In this document: in pieces, positions 34,165 to 42,321 of the stretch
How the letters are laid out: every line of letters starts with the position of its first letter
Numbering within the stretch: the first letter of the stretch is position 1
NCBI RefSeq assembly: GCF_014779795.1
Contig: NZ_JACXZS010000002.1
Location: 62,001-126,000 of the forward strand
Length of the DNA stretch: 64,000 nucleotides
Reading direction: 5' to 3'
Origin: Microbacterium helvum
Lineage (GTDB): Bacteria > Actinomycetota > Actinomycetes > Actinomycetales > Microbacteriaceae
Translations under genes and position numbers: made by a program
The notes under the pieces: generated by a model
The model's database searches: none
The model's input: only the letters and a program-made list of their open reading frames with translations
What the model was told of the DNA's origin: nothing

Positions 34165-35073
34165 ATGGGCCGCGAAGATGTGCTGGCATGGGTGGAATCG
34201 CCGCTGCAGCTCGTCGGAGCCGCAGAGTGGGCCGCCGCCCACTCCACGACGGTGCCGGTGGCGGGCCGCCTGACGCCGCAGATCTCGGCGACCGCCGATG
34301 CGCTGCTGGCGCGCGGTGCGCGGTTCGGGCAGCTCGAGCCGTATCTCGGGATCCCCTGGAAGCTGCTGGCCGAGCACGGCCACTGGCTCGTCGGCGACGG
34401 CTTCTCGGGCCAGTTCCGCCTCGCGGCGGCCGTGCTGCGCCCGCGGCGCCTGACGTTCCTCGATGACGGCGCCCACGCGATCGCGTACGCCGACACGCTG
34501 CTGGGCCGCCGCCCGTACTCCCGGCCCGACATCCACGAGCGCGGGCTCACGACCGTGGCGGCGCCGTTCGCCGCGGAGCTCGTGCACCGCAGGGCGGGTG
34601 CGCGCCGAGCCGGCATGTTCACGGCGTTCGACCTCGGGGACGACCGGCTGGACGCGCTTGCGGACCAGGGGTACGCCGTCCGCCGCCACGACTTCGCGTG
34701 GACGCGCGCCTTTGCGCCCGCGGCGCCGGGGCTCGGCCGTCGCATCGTGCTCGGCAGCGCGCTGCCCGTGGACGGCCGCATGATGCTGCTCGACTACGTC
34801 CGCTGGGTGCGCACGGCTGCCGGCGACGGCGCCGTGTACCTGCCGCATCGGCGGGAGACGTCCGAGCAGCTCGACGCGGTCGCGGCGGTGCCCGGCATCC
34901 GCGTGCAGCAGACCGGCCTGCCCGTCGAGCTGGTGCTCGCCGGCGCGCGCGAGCCGCTGGAAGTGCTCACGCTGCCGTCGAGCACGACCACCACCCTGCC
35001 TCTCGTGCTCGCCGGCACCGGCGCCACCGTGCGCACCGTGCCGGCGACCTCGGTCAGGCGGGCCGTCGCATGA
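34165..35073 (+). CDS. predicted sialyltransferase-like glycosyltransferase
   Basis: 302 residues, no signal peptide or membrane helix. The opening VESPLQLVGAAEWA resembles the start of GT52-type sialyltransferases. Motifs known from bacterial sialyl- and polysialyltransferases can be aligned by eye: an acidic-acidic-Gly motif in LTFLDDGAHA (D100, D101, G102), a His-containing turn YLPHRRE (227-229, where PH replaces the usual HP), and a Ser/Thr-rich motif LPSSTTTT (272-277). First gene of the four-gene nonulosonate operon with GGGAGG before its ATG; it overlaps the next gene by 4 nt. Motif-based assignment; alternative is another GT-B enzyme. Confidence 0.6.
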   Translation: MGREDVLAWVESPLQLVGAAEWAAAHSTTVPVAGRLTPQISATADALLARGARFGQLEPYLGIPWKLLAEHGHWLVGDGFSGQFRLAAAVLRPRRLTFLDDGAHAIAYADTLLGRRPYSRPDIHERGLTTVAAPFAAELVHRRAGARRAGMFTAFDLGDDRLDALADQGYAVRRHDFAWTRAFAPAAPGLGRRIVLGSALPVDGRMMLLDYVRWVRTAAGDGAVYLPHRRETSEQLDAVAAVPGIRVQQTGLPVELVLAGAREPLEVLTLPSSTTTTLPLVLAGTGATVRTVPATSVRRAVA

Positions 35074-36296
35074 GCGAGGCCGTCGCGATCATCCCGGCGC
35101 GGGGCGGTTCCCAGGGCGTCGTGCGCAAGAACCTGCAGCGCGTCGGCGGCGTGCCGCTGGTGGCGCGCGCCGTGGCGGCCGCGCAGCAGAGTCCGGCGAT
35201 CCGTCGCGTGGTCGTGACCACCGACGACGCCGACATCGCCGCCGTCGCGGCCGAATGGGGCGCCGAGATCGTCGAGCGTCCGGCGGAGCTCGCAGCGGAC
35301 GAGGCGAGTTCCGAAGGTGCGCTGCTGCACGCGCTCGACGAGCTCGAGCGGAGGAAGGTCGACGTGGGCGTCCTCGCCTTCCTGCAGGCGACCTCTCCGT
35401 TCATCGACGTCGTCGCGCTGACCGACGCCGTCCATCTCGTGCGCTCGCGCCGGCGCGACAGCGTGTTCTCGGCCGTGGAGACGTACGGGTTCCTGTGGCA
35501 GAAGGGGGCAGGGGGTGCGGCGGCCGCCGTGAACCACGACCTCGAGTTCCGGCCGCGTCGTCAGGATCGGGAGCCGCACTTCCTGGAGACCGGGGCGTTC
35601 TACGTGATGCGTGCGGCCGGATTCCGCGCGGCGCGCCACCGGTTCTTCGGCAGCATCGGCATCGCGGAGGTCGCGCCGCGCACCGCGATCGAGATCGACA
35701 CCCTCGACGAGCTGGAGCTCGCCCGCGCGATCGCGCCTCTCGTCGACCGCGCCGGGGCGATCGGCGGCGATGGGCCGATGAGGGTGGATGCCGTCGTCAC
35801 CGACTTCGACGGCGTCCACACCGACGACACCGTGCGTGTCGATCAGCACGGCGTCGAGTCCGTCGTCGTGAGCCGCTCCGACGGCATGGGCGTCGCGCTG
35901 CTGCGGGCCGCCGGCATCCCGGTGCTGATCCTGTCCACCGAAGCGAACCCCGTCGTCACCGCACGGGCGCGCAAGCTCGGCGCGGACGTGATCCAGGCCT
36001 CGGCCGACAAGGCGGCGGCGCTGCAGGAGTGGGCGGATGCCCACGGCATCCCGCTCTCGCGCATCGCCTACCTCGGCAACGACGTCAACGATCTGCCGTG
36101 CCTCGACCTCGTCGGGTGGCCGGTCGCCGTGCCCGACGCGCACCCGCTCGTCCTCTCCGCCGCCCGCTGCGTCCTCGACCGCCCCGGCGGCGCGGGGGCC
36201 GTGCGCGATCTCGCCGATCGCGTGCTGGCCGGCCGGGATGCGGCATCCACTTCTGTCCTCGCACCACGACCCACCACGCCCCAGGAGGCATCATGA
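35070..36296 (+). CDS. CMP-nonulosonate synthetase fused to KdsC-like HAD phosphatase
   Basis: 408 residues with two domains. Residues 1-230 are a NeuA-type cytidylyltransferase: AIIPARGGSQGVVRKN (7-21) for CTP binding, LQATSP, and TAIEIDTLDELELA. Residues 238-395 are a KdsC-like phosphatase: nucleophile motif TDFDGVHTDD (D245, D247), SDGMGVALL, LILSTEANP, K314 and GNDVNDLPCL (D338, D341). The combination would dephosphorylate a nonulosonate 9-phosphate and activate it as the CMP-sugar. The architecture parallels animal CMAS. Both junctions overlap the neighbouring genes by 4 nt. Confidence 0.88.
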   Translation: MSEAVAIIPARGGSQGVVRKNLQRVGGVPLVARAVAAAQQSPAIRRVVVTTDDADIAAVAAEWGAEIVERPAELAADEASSEGALLHALDELERRKVDVGVLAFLQATSPFIDVVALTDAVHLVRSRRRDSVFSAVETYGFLWQKGAGGAAAAVNHDLEFRPRRQDREPHFLETGAFYVMRAAGFRAARHRFFGSIGIAEVAPRTAIEIDTLDELELARAIAPLVDRAGAIGGDGPMRVDAVVTDFDGVHTDDTVRVDQHGVESVVVSRSDGMGVALLRAAGIPVLILSTEANPVVTARARKLGADVIQASADKAAALQEWADAHGIPLSRIAYLGNDVNDLPCLDLVGWPVAVPDAHPLVLSAARCVLDRPGGAGAVRDLADRVLAGRDAASTSVLAPRPTTPQEAS

Positions 36297-37165
36297 CCGT
36301 CACGATCGGATCCCGCGTCGTCGGAGGGGGACGCCCCGCCTACGTGATCGCCGAGATCGGCCTCAACCACAACGGCGACGTCGAGCTCGCCAAGCAGCTG
36401 ATCGATGTGGCGGCGGACGCCGGCGCCGACGCGGTGAAGTTCCAGAAGCGCACGCCCGAGATCGCGACTCCCGAGCACATGCGCGACATCCCGCGCGAGA
36501 CGCCGTGGGGGACCATGAGCTACCTCGACTACCGGCGCCGCGTCGAGTTCGACCGCGACCAGTACATCGAGATCTCGGACCACGCGCTGCTGCGCGGGCT
36601 GGAGTGGTTCGCGTCGCCGTGGGACGTGCCGTCCGTCGCGTTCCTCGAGGACCTCGGCGTCGTCGCCCACAAGGTCGCGTCGGCCTCGCTGACCGACCGC
36701 GGGCTGCTGGAGGCGCTGCGCGACACCGGCAAGCCGATCATCCTCTCGACCGGCATGTCGACGACCGAGCAGATCGACGCGGCGATCGAGACGCTGGGAA
36801 CCGACCGGCTGGTGCTGATGCACGCGACCTCGACCTACCCGATGGAGCCCGAAGAGGCGAACCTGCGCATGATCCCGTCGCTGCGCGACCGGTACCCGGG
36901 CGTGCCGGTCGGCTACTCGGGCCACGAGCGCGGCCTGCAGATCTCGATCGCGGCGGTCGCCCTCGGCGCGGTGGCCGTCGAGCGCCACATCACGCTCGAC
37001 CGCACCATGTGGGGCTCGGACCACGCCGCCTCGCTGGAGCCGGCGGGGCTGAAGAACCTCGTGCGCGACATCCGCGTCATCGAGGCGGCACTCGGCGACG
37101 GCGTCAAGCGCGTGTACCCCGGCGAGCTCGCGCCCATGGCGAAGCTGCGCCGCGTCCCCGCGTGA
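36293..37165 (+). CDS. NeuB-family nonulosonate (sialic acid) synthase without SAF domain
   Basis: 290 residues forming only the TIM barrel of a NeuB-type PEP-condensing synthase: VIAEIGLNHNGD, DAVKFQKRTPE, LEWFASPWD, KVASASLTD, ILSTGMSTTEQI, MHATSTYPMEP, VGYSGHERGLQIS and VERHITLDRTMWGSDHAASLEP (read in part). Usual NeuB proteins have about 340-350 residues because of a C-terminal SAF domain that contacts the sugar; here the protein stops after KRVYPGELAPMAKLRRV. Coupled by 4-nt overlaps on both sides. Which sugar and which phosphorylation state are used is open. Confidence 0.85.
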   Translation: MTVTIGSRVVGGGRPAYVIAEIGLNHNGDVELAKQLIDVAADAGADAVKFQKRTPEIATPEHMRDIPRETPWGTMSYLDYRRRVEFDRDQYIEISDHALLRGLEWFASPWDVPSVAFLEDLGVVAHKVASASLTDRGLLEALRDTGKPIILSTGMSTTEQIDAAIETLGTDRLVLMHATSTYPMEPEEANLRMIPSLRDRYPGVPVGYSGHERGLQISIAAVALGAVAVERHITLDRTMWGSDHAASLEPAGLKNLVRDIRVIEAALGDGVKRVYPGELAPMAKLRRVPA

Positions 37166-38538
37166 CCGGCGCGACCGGGCGTCCGCCGCGGATCGTCGCG
37201 ATCGCCGACACCGATTCGTACGTGAAGTGGGCGGCCGCCCTCCTCGGGGCCGAGGGCGAGCGGGCGGATGCCGCACTCCTCGTGCTGGAGACCCCGCTCG
37301 TGGTGAGCGATGCGCAGCTCGCGTCGGCGCTCGCGGGCAGCGGCCTCGCACGCGACCGGGTGGAGCGCATCGCCCACGACCGCCTCGCGGGCCGGCTCGC
37401 GGACCTGCGGCCGGACGCCGTGGTGCTCGGCGCCCGCGGTCCGCTGGTGCGGGTGCTCGCCCGCGAGATCGCGGAGCTGCAGCCGCGGCCGGTGCTGGTG
37501 ACGGGGCTTCCCGGCATCTCGATCCCGGCGACCCGCAAGGCCGTCGTGTACCGGCTGCAGTGCGATCTGTTCGTCGTGCACTCGCGGCGCGAGGTGCGCG
37601 ACTTCGGCGCGCTGTCCGCGCGCACGGGGTACACGCACCGCTATGCGCTGGCGACACTGCCGTTCGCCCGCGGCGCCGCCGGCGCGGCGGGTGCGGCGGC
37701 GGCGGGCACACGCGCCGGTGCGACCGACCTGGTGTTCGCGACACAGGCGAAGGTGCCCGCCGACCGTGAGGACCGGCTGCGCATCGCACGCCTGCTCGTC
37801 GCGGCAGCCCAGGCGGATCCGTCGCGGCGCGTGGTCGTCAAGCTGCGCGCGGCGGCGGGAGAGCACCAGACGCACGTCGAGCGCGACGGCTACCCCGAAC
37901 TGCTCGCGACGCTCGGCGCGCTGCCACCGAACCTGGTGACCTCGACCGCACCGATGGCCCGCGCGCTGGCGAGCGCCGAAGGGCTCGTGACGGTCAGTTC
38001 GACGGCGGCGATCGAGGCGATCGCGGGCGGCGTCCCCGTCATCGCTCTGGACATGTTCGGAGTGTCGGCCGGCCTCATCAACGAGACGCTCGCCGACGCC
38101 GACCTGCTCGCGGGCGAGTCCGACGTCATCGCGCGGCGGTTCCGGCATCCCGATCCGGAATGGCTCGACGAGAACTACTTCCACCCGCCGGCCGCCGACG
38201 ACTGGACCCAGGTGCTGGCCCGCCTGATCGCGCGCCGCGCGGACGGCGCCCTGCCTCCGCGCGCACCGTTCGCGCGGCGCGGCGGCGCGCTGCGCGACGC
38301 CTGGGAGCGACGGATCGCACTCGGGCGCGGCGACAGGTCGGCCTCCGGCGCGGTCGCGTACGCGATCGGGATGCCGGCACGCGCGGCCGTCCGTCTCGCG
38401 AACCGCGCGCGACGGGCCCTGCGAAGGGGCGTCGATGCTGGAACGGGCGCGGTCGCGAGCGCGACGGCCGGGCGGCCGGAAGAAGCCGGCGATCTCGTCC
38501 GGGGGGAAGCGGATCGCCGGCTCCGGGCGGGTCGTTGA
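37162..38538 (+). CDS. DUF6716 family putative glycosyltransferase
   Basis: 458 residues. It looks like a two-domain GT-B fold: N-terminal IVAIADTDSYVKWAA, a central Ala/Gly-rich linker (about 168-186), then LVFATQAKVPADREDRLRIARLL and VTVSSTAAIEAIAGGVPVIALDMFG (Ser-Ser-Thr at 279-281), a nucleotide-sugar-binding pattern. The C-terminal 100 residues are basic and Arg/Ala-rich. Likely transfers the activated nonulosonate or extends the acceptor polymer. GTG start overlaps the synthase stop (GTGA). Last gene of the operon, followed by tandem hairpins. Confidence 0.7.
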   Translation: MTGATGRPPRIVAIADTDSYVKWAAALLGAEGERADAALLVLETPLVVSDAQLASALAGSGLARDRVERIAHDRLAGRLADLRPDAVVLGARGPLVRVLAREIAELQPRPVLVTGLPGISIPATRKAVVYRLQCDLFVVHSRREVRDFGALSARTGYTHRYALATLPFARGAAGAAGAAAAGTRAGATDLVFATQAKVPADREDRLRIARLLVAAAQADPSRRVVVKLRAAAGEHQTHVERDGYPELLATLGALPPNLVTSTAPMARALASAEGLVTVSSTAAIEAIAGGVPVIALDMFGVSAGLINETLADADLLAGESDVIARRFRHPDPEWLDENYFHPPAADDWTQVLARLIARRADGALPPRAPFARRGGALRDAWERRIALGRGDRSASGAVAYAIGMPARAAVRLANRARRALRRGVDAGTGAVASATAGRPEEAGDLVRGEADRRLRAGR

Positions 38539-38546
38539 GACCGCCC

Positions 38547-38574
38547 CTCGTGCCCTCCGGGGGTCGGGCACGAG
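38547..38574 (+). terminator. hairpin after the nonulosonate operon
   Basis: CTCGTGCCC and GGGCACGAG pair over 9 bp with a 10-nt loop, eight nt after the stop codon. Confidence 0.55.
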
Positions 38575-38608
38575 GTGGGGTCCCGGGCGACACTCCGCCC
38601 TGCGGGGA

Positions 38609-38642
38609 ATCGCGGAGGGACCGGGGGCCTGCCCTCCGCGAT
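38609..38642 (+). terminator. second hairpin after the nonulosonate operon
   Basis: ATCGCGGAGGG and CCCTCCGCGAT pair perfectly over 11 bp with a 12-nt loop, followed by the T-rich GTCTTGTT. The remainder of 38539-38818 up to the next promoter holds nothing else I can support. Confidence 0.6.
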
Positions 38643-38806
38643 GTCTTGTTCACCCTCCCAACCGCGCCTGTGAGAAGGCTATGGCGGTGCCACATGAAGG
38701 CTCGACGCCCGCCGTGCACCTGCTGGGCACCGATGGGCGCGCTCCCACGACGCGCCGCCGCAGAGGCGCCCGGGCGCGCTTGCGCCCCGCCGGCGGAGGG
38801 CAGGCG

Positions 38807-38812
38807 TAGTCT
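38807..38812 (+). promoter_or_regulatory. -10 box (TAGTCT) of the DksA-like gene
   Basis: TAGTCT ends six bases before the ATG at 38819. Confidence 0.45.
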
Positions 38813-38818
38813 CGTGCG

Positions 38819-39184
38819 ATGACCTCCGCCGCCGGCAGGACCGAGCTGCGCGCACTGCTCGACGAACTGCGCGAGTCCGCGACGGTGCGCCTCGCCGCCA
38901 ACGAGCAGACCCTCGCCGAGCTGCGCGCCGACCGGGGAGCCGACGTCGCCGACGACGAGCACGACCCCGAGGGCGTCACGCTCTCGGGCGAGTGGTCGCG
39001 CGCCGTCGCGTTCGCCGAGGCCGAGCGCCGCGAGCTCGCCGAGATCGACGACGCGGTGGCCCGCTGGGAGGCCGGCACGTACGGCGTCTGCGTCGACTGC
39101 GGCCGCAGGATCCCCATCGCCCGGCTGCGCGTCCGTCCGTTCGCGACGCGCTGCGTGTCGTGCGCAGAGAAGGCAGGGGCCTGA
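38819..39184 (+). CDS. TraR/DksA family zinc-finger protein
   Basis: 121 residues. A helical N-terminal half (LRALLDELRESATVRLAANEQTLAELRA) precedes the four-cysteine DksA-type zinc finger, CVDC and CVSC in VCVDCGRRIPIARLRVRP and RCVSCAEK. Family members bind the RNA polymerase secondary channel; this one is shorter than DksA and lacks its long coiled coil, so a different partner is possible. Its stop overlaps the next start (TGATG). Confidence 0.88.
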   Translation: MTSAAGRTELRALLDELRESATVRLAANEQTLAELRADRGADVADDEHDPEGVTLSGEWSRAVAFAEAERRELAEIDDAVARWEAGTYGVCVDCGRRIPIARLRVRPFATRCVSCAEKAGA

Positions 39185-39624
39185 TGTCGTTCGGAGCCGC
39201 GGCGTCGCGCACGCCGCGCGAGGGCTTCGCACGCCCTGCGCCCGCGGGCCCCTGCCCGTGCGGCAGCGGAGACGAATTCGCGGGATGCTGCCGACCCGCC
39301 TTGCAGGGCACGCCGGCGCCGACGGCGGAACGGCTGATGCGCTCGCGGTACACGGCGTTCGTCGTCGGAGACGGGGACTACCTGTCTGCGACATGGCACC
39401 CCGGCACCCGCCCGGACGAGGTCGCTCTCGACCCCGCGCAGAAGTGGACGGGACTGGAGATCCTCGGGACCGAGGACGGCGGCGACGGCGACACGCGCGG
39501 CGCCGTGGAGTTCCGCGCCGCCTGGCGACACGGCGCCGACCGGGGCGTGCTGCACGAGCGCAGCCGCTTCGTGCGCCAGAGCGGGCGCTGGTGGTATCTC
39601 GACGGACGGATCGATCCGCGCTGA
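39184..39624 (+). CDS. YchJ-like SEC-C motif protein (UPF0225)
   Basis: 146 residues. The N-terminal SEC-C type zinc motif is CPCGSGDEFAGCC. The body has RLMRSRYTAFVVGDGDYLSATW and ends in an NTF2-like VLHERSRFVRQSGRWWYLDG segment, the pattern of YchJ/UPF0225. Function unknown. Translationally coupled to the DksA-like gene by a one-base overlap. Confidence 0.88.
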   Translation: MSFGAAASRTPREGFARPAPAGPCPCGSGDEFAGCCRPALQGTPAPTAERLMRSRYTAFVVGDGDYLSATWHPGTRPDEVALDPAQKWTGLEILGTEDGGDGDTRGAVEFRAAWRHGADRGVLHERSRFVRQSGRWWYLDGRIDPR

Positions 39625-39650
39625 CCGGCCCCGACAGCCCGTGCCGCAGC

Positions 39651-39656
39651 TAGCGT
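39651..39656 (+). promoter_or_regulatory. -10 box (TAGCGT) of the PEP mutase-like gene
   Basis: TAGCGT ends six bases before the ATG at 39663. Confidence 0.45.
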
Positions 39657-39662
39657 GAACGC

Positions 39663-40439
39663 ATGACCACTCAGGCTGACAGAGCACAGACCCTCGCCGC
39701 ACTCCACGCCGCCCCCGAGATCCTCCGCGTCGTGAACGTCTGGGACGCCGTCTCGGCGCGGGCCGTCGCCGCGCTCCCCGAGACCCGCGCGATCGCCACG
39801 GCAGGGCACTCGATCGCCGCGTCGTTCGGGTACCCGGACGGCGGCATCCCGCTGGAGACGACGCTCGACATGCTCGCGCGCATCGTCGAGGCGGCGGGCG
39901 ACCTGCCGGTGAGCGCCGACCTCGACGGCGGATACGACGACGCCGGCGAGACGGTGCGCCGGGCCATCGGCGTCGGTGTGGTCGGCGCCAACGTCGAGGA
40001 CCGACTGCGCCCGCTCGACGAGTCGGTCGCCGCCGTCGAGGCGATCGTCGCCGCCGGTGCGGCCGAGGGCGTGCCGTTCGTGCTGAACGCCCGCACCGAT
40101 GCCTTCGCCCGTGGCGGCGGCCGGCCGGTCGAGGAGTCGATCGCCGACGCGATCGAGCGGGGGCGCGCGTATCTCGCCGCCGGCGCCGATCTGGTGTTCG
40201 TGCCCGGCATCCTGGACGCCGACGTCACCCGACGGCTGGTCGAGGGGATCGGCGAGCGCAAGATCAGCGTGATCGGCCTTCCCGGGGCGCTGTCGTCGGC
40301 CGAGTACGAGGCGCTGGGCGTCGCACGCATCTCGTACGGGCCGATGACGCAGCGCGTCGCGCTGACCGCACTGCAGGACCTCGCGTCCGAGCTGTACGGC
40401 GGGGGAGTCGTCCCCGCCGGCACCCGCGCCCTCAACTGA
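39663..40439 (+). CDS. isocitrate lyase / phosphoenolpyruvate mutase family protein
   Basis: TIM-barrel protein of 258 residues. Metal and substrate motifs include VVNVWDAVSARAVA, VSADLDGGYDDAGETVRRA and GANVEDRL, with VLNARTDAFARGG following. The catalytic Cys motif of true isocitrate and methylisocitrate lyases is absent, so this is a divergent member. It may act on small 2-oxo or phosphonate acids; reaction unassigned. Confidence 0.85.
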   Translation: MTTQADRAQTLAALHAAPEILRVVNVWDAVSARAVAALPETRAIATAGHSIAASFGYPDGGIPLETTLDMLARIVEAAGDLPVSADLDGGYDDAGETVRRAIGVGVVGANVEDRLRPLDESVAAVEAIVAAGAAEGVPFVLNARTDAFARGGGRPVEESIADAIERGRAYLAAGADLVFVPGILDADVTRRLVEGIGERKISVIGLPGALSSAEYEALGVARISYGPMTQRVALTALQDLASELYGGGVVPAGTRALN

Positions 40440-40502
40440 CCTGCTCGCGCCCCGTGCGCGGCCTGCGGGAATCCCCGCGGGTCGCGCACTGTTGTCGCGA
40501 GC

Positions 40503-41609
40503 ATGGAGCCTGCACGCGTCGACGTCGTCGTGATCGGCGCGGGGCAGGCCGGGCTGTCGGCGGCGTATCACCTGCAGCGGCGCGGGTTCGTGCCGGCGCG
40601 CGCGGGCTCCGAAGCGGATGTCCGGACGTATGTCGTCCTCGACGCCGAGGCGGCGCCGGGCGGCGCGTGGCAGCACCGCTGGGAGTCGCTGCGGATGGCC
40701 ACGGTCAACGGCATCCACGAGCTTCCGGGGTTCGCGGTGCCCGCCGCCGACCCGTCGGCGTCCAGCCGCGACGTGCTTCCGGCGTACTTCGCAGAGTACG
40801 AGGAGCGGTACGCGCTCGACGTGCGGCGGCCCGTCCGCGTCACGGCGGTGGCCCGCGCCGACGCCGATCCGCGAGGCCGCCTGGTCGTGCAGACCGACCG
40901 GGGCGCATGGTCGGCGCGGTACGTCATCAACGCCACCGGCACCTGGACGCGCCCCTTCTGGCCGCGCTACCCGGGTCAGCAGCGCTTTCGCGGCCGGCAG
41001 CTTCACGTGGCGGACTACGTGTCGGCCGAGCAGTTCCGCGGACAGCGCGTCGTGATCGTGGGAGCAGGTATCTCGGCGGTGCAGCTGCTGGACGAGATCT
41101 CGCACGTGGCCGACACCTTCTGGGTCACCCGCAGCGAACCGGACTGGAGCGATGCGGCGTTCGACATCCCGGCGCGGGTCGCCGCGATCGCCGGTGTCGA
41201 GGACCGCGTGCGCCGCGGACTGCCTCCGGGCAGCGTCATCTCGGTGACCGGCATGCACTGGACGCCGTGGGCGCGCGCCGCACAGGAGCGCGGAGTGCTG
41301 GTGCGGCATCCGATGTTCGCCGCGATCGAAGAGGAGGGCGTGCGCATGCCGGACGGGTCCTTCGAACCCGCGGACGTCATTCTGTGGGCGACCGGCTTCC
41401 GGCCCGCACTCGACCATCTGTCGCCGCTGCGGCTGCGCACGCCCGCGGGCGGATTCCGGGTCGAGAACGGACGCTCGATCGATGAACCGCGCCTCTTCCT
41501 CATCGGCTACGGCCCGTCGCAGTCGACGGTCGGCGCCAACCGCGCGGGACGCGAGGCCGTGCGCGCGATCATCGCCGACGAGGTGCGGGATGAGGCCCTC
41601 GTCGCTTGA
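40503..41609 (+). CDS. FAD/NAD(P)-dependent oxidoreductase (FMO-like)
   Basis: 368 residues with two dinucleotide-binding motifs: VVVIGAGQAGLSAAYHL near the N-terminus for FAD and VVIVGAGISAVQLLDEI in the middle for NAD(P). Also seen are APGGAWQHRWESLRM and DVILWATGFRPALDHL, a typical ATG-type FAD/NAD linker motif. Likely a flavoprotein monooxygenase or related oxidoreductase; substrate unknown. No ribosome-binding site or clear -10 box is visible in the 63-nt gap before the ATG. Confidence 0.87.
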   Translation: MEPARVDVVVIGAGQAGLSAAYHLQRRGFVPARAGSEADVRTYVVLDAEAAPGGAWQHRWESLRMATVNGIHELPGFAVPAADPSASSRDVLPAYFAEYEERYALDVRRPVRVTAVARADADPRGRLVVQTDRGAWSARYVINATGTWTRPFWPRYPGQQRFRGRQLHVADYVSAEQFRGQRVVIVGAGISAVQLLDEISHVADTFWVTRSEPDWSDAAFDIPARVAAIAGVEDRVRRGLPPGSVISVTGMHWTPWARAAQERGVLVRHPMFAAIEEEGVRMPDGSFEPADVILWATGFRPALDHLSPLRLRTPAGGFRVENGRSIDEPRLFLIGYGPSQSTVGANRAGREAVRAIIADEVRDEALVA

Positions 41610-41645
41610 CGCGCGTAGCGTGAGAGAGAAGACGGAGGAACTTCC

Positions 41646-42290
41646 ATGGCCCGCATCCTGATCTTCGGTGGACACGGCAGGGTCGCCCTGCTGCTGGAGC
41701 CCCTGCTCGTCGCGCAGGGGCACACCGTGACCGCCGTCGTCCGCAACCGAGCCCACGAGGCCGAGGTCGCCGCGACCGGTGCGCAGCCGCTCGTCGCCGA
41801 CGTCGAGAAGCTCGACCTCGACCAGCTCAGCAACATCGTCGCGGGCAACGACGTCGTCGTGTGGTCCGCCGGCGCCGGCGGCGGAGACCCCGCCCGGACC
41901 TACGCCGTCGACCGCGACGCGGCGATCCGTTCGATGGAGGCCGCCCTCGCGGCCGAGGTGCTGCGGTACGTCATGGTCTCGTGGATCGGCTCCCGCGCCG
42001 ACCACGGGGTCGATCGCGGCGATTCGTTCTTCCCGTACGCCGACGCGAAATGGGCGGCGGACGCCCACCTCGCCGCGAGCGGCCTGGACTGGACGATCCT
42101 CGCGCCGGGCACCCTGACGCTCGATCCGCCCACCGGACGCATCGCGATCGATCCGGTCGGATCAGGCGCCGTACCGCGCGCCGACGTCGCGGAGGTGATC
42201 GCGGCGACGATCGCGGACGACTCCACCATCGCACGCACCATCCGCTTCGGCGGCGGGGACGAGGTCATCGGCCACGCCCTCGCGGGCTGA
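41646..42290 (+). CDS. NAD(P)H-binding atypical SDR family protein
   Basis: 214 residues. The N-terminal ILIFGGHGRVALLLEPLL is a nucleotide-binding motif of atypical short-chain dehydrogenases, and YADAKWAADAHLAASGLDWTILAPGTLTLDP is diagnostic of the NmrA/SDR_a5-like branch. Preceded by TAGCGT (41617-41622) and a GGAGG ribosome-binding site, so it has a leader. May be a redox sensor or reductase. Confidence 0.85.
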   Translation: MARILIFGGHGRVALLLEPLLVAQGHTVTAVVRNRAHEAEVAATGAQPLVADVEKLDLDQLSNIVAGNDVVVWSAGAGGGDPARTYAVDRDAAIRSMEAALAAEVLRYVMVSWIGSRADHGVDRGDSFFPYADAKWAADAHLAASGLDWTILAPGTLTLDPPTGRIAIDPVGSGAVPRADVAEVIAATIADDSTIARTIRFGGGDEVIGHALAG

Positions 42291-42309
42291 CGCCCGGCGC
42301 GGCTCCCCT

Positions 42310-42315
42310 TAGGCT
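42310..42315 (+). promoter_or_regulatory. -10 box (TAGGCT) of the alcohol dehydrogenase gene
   Basis: TAGGCT ends six bases before the ATG at 42322. Confidence 0.45.
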
Positions 42316-42321
42316 CGGACC

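Noticed and set aside
38435..38809. Open frame crossing the end of the DUF6716 gene into the intergenic region
   Set aside because: Arg/Gly/Pro-rich translation, no ribosome-binding site, and it runs through two terminator hairpins.
39663..40439. True isocitrate or methylisocitrate lyase
   Set aside because: The catalytic Cys-containing KKCGH/KRCGH-type motif is missing, so only the superfamily is assigned.
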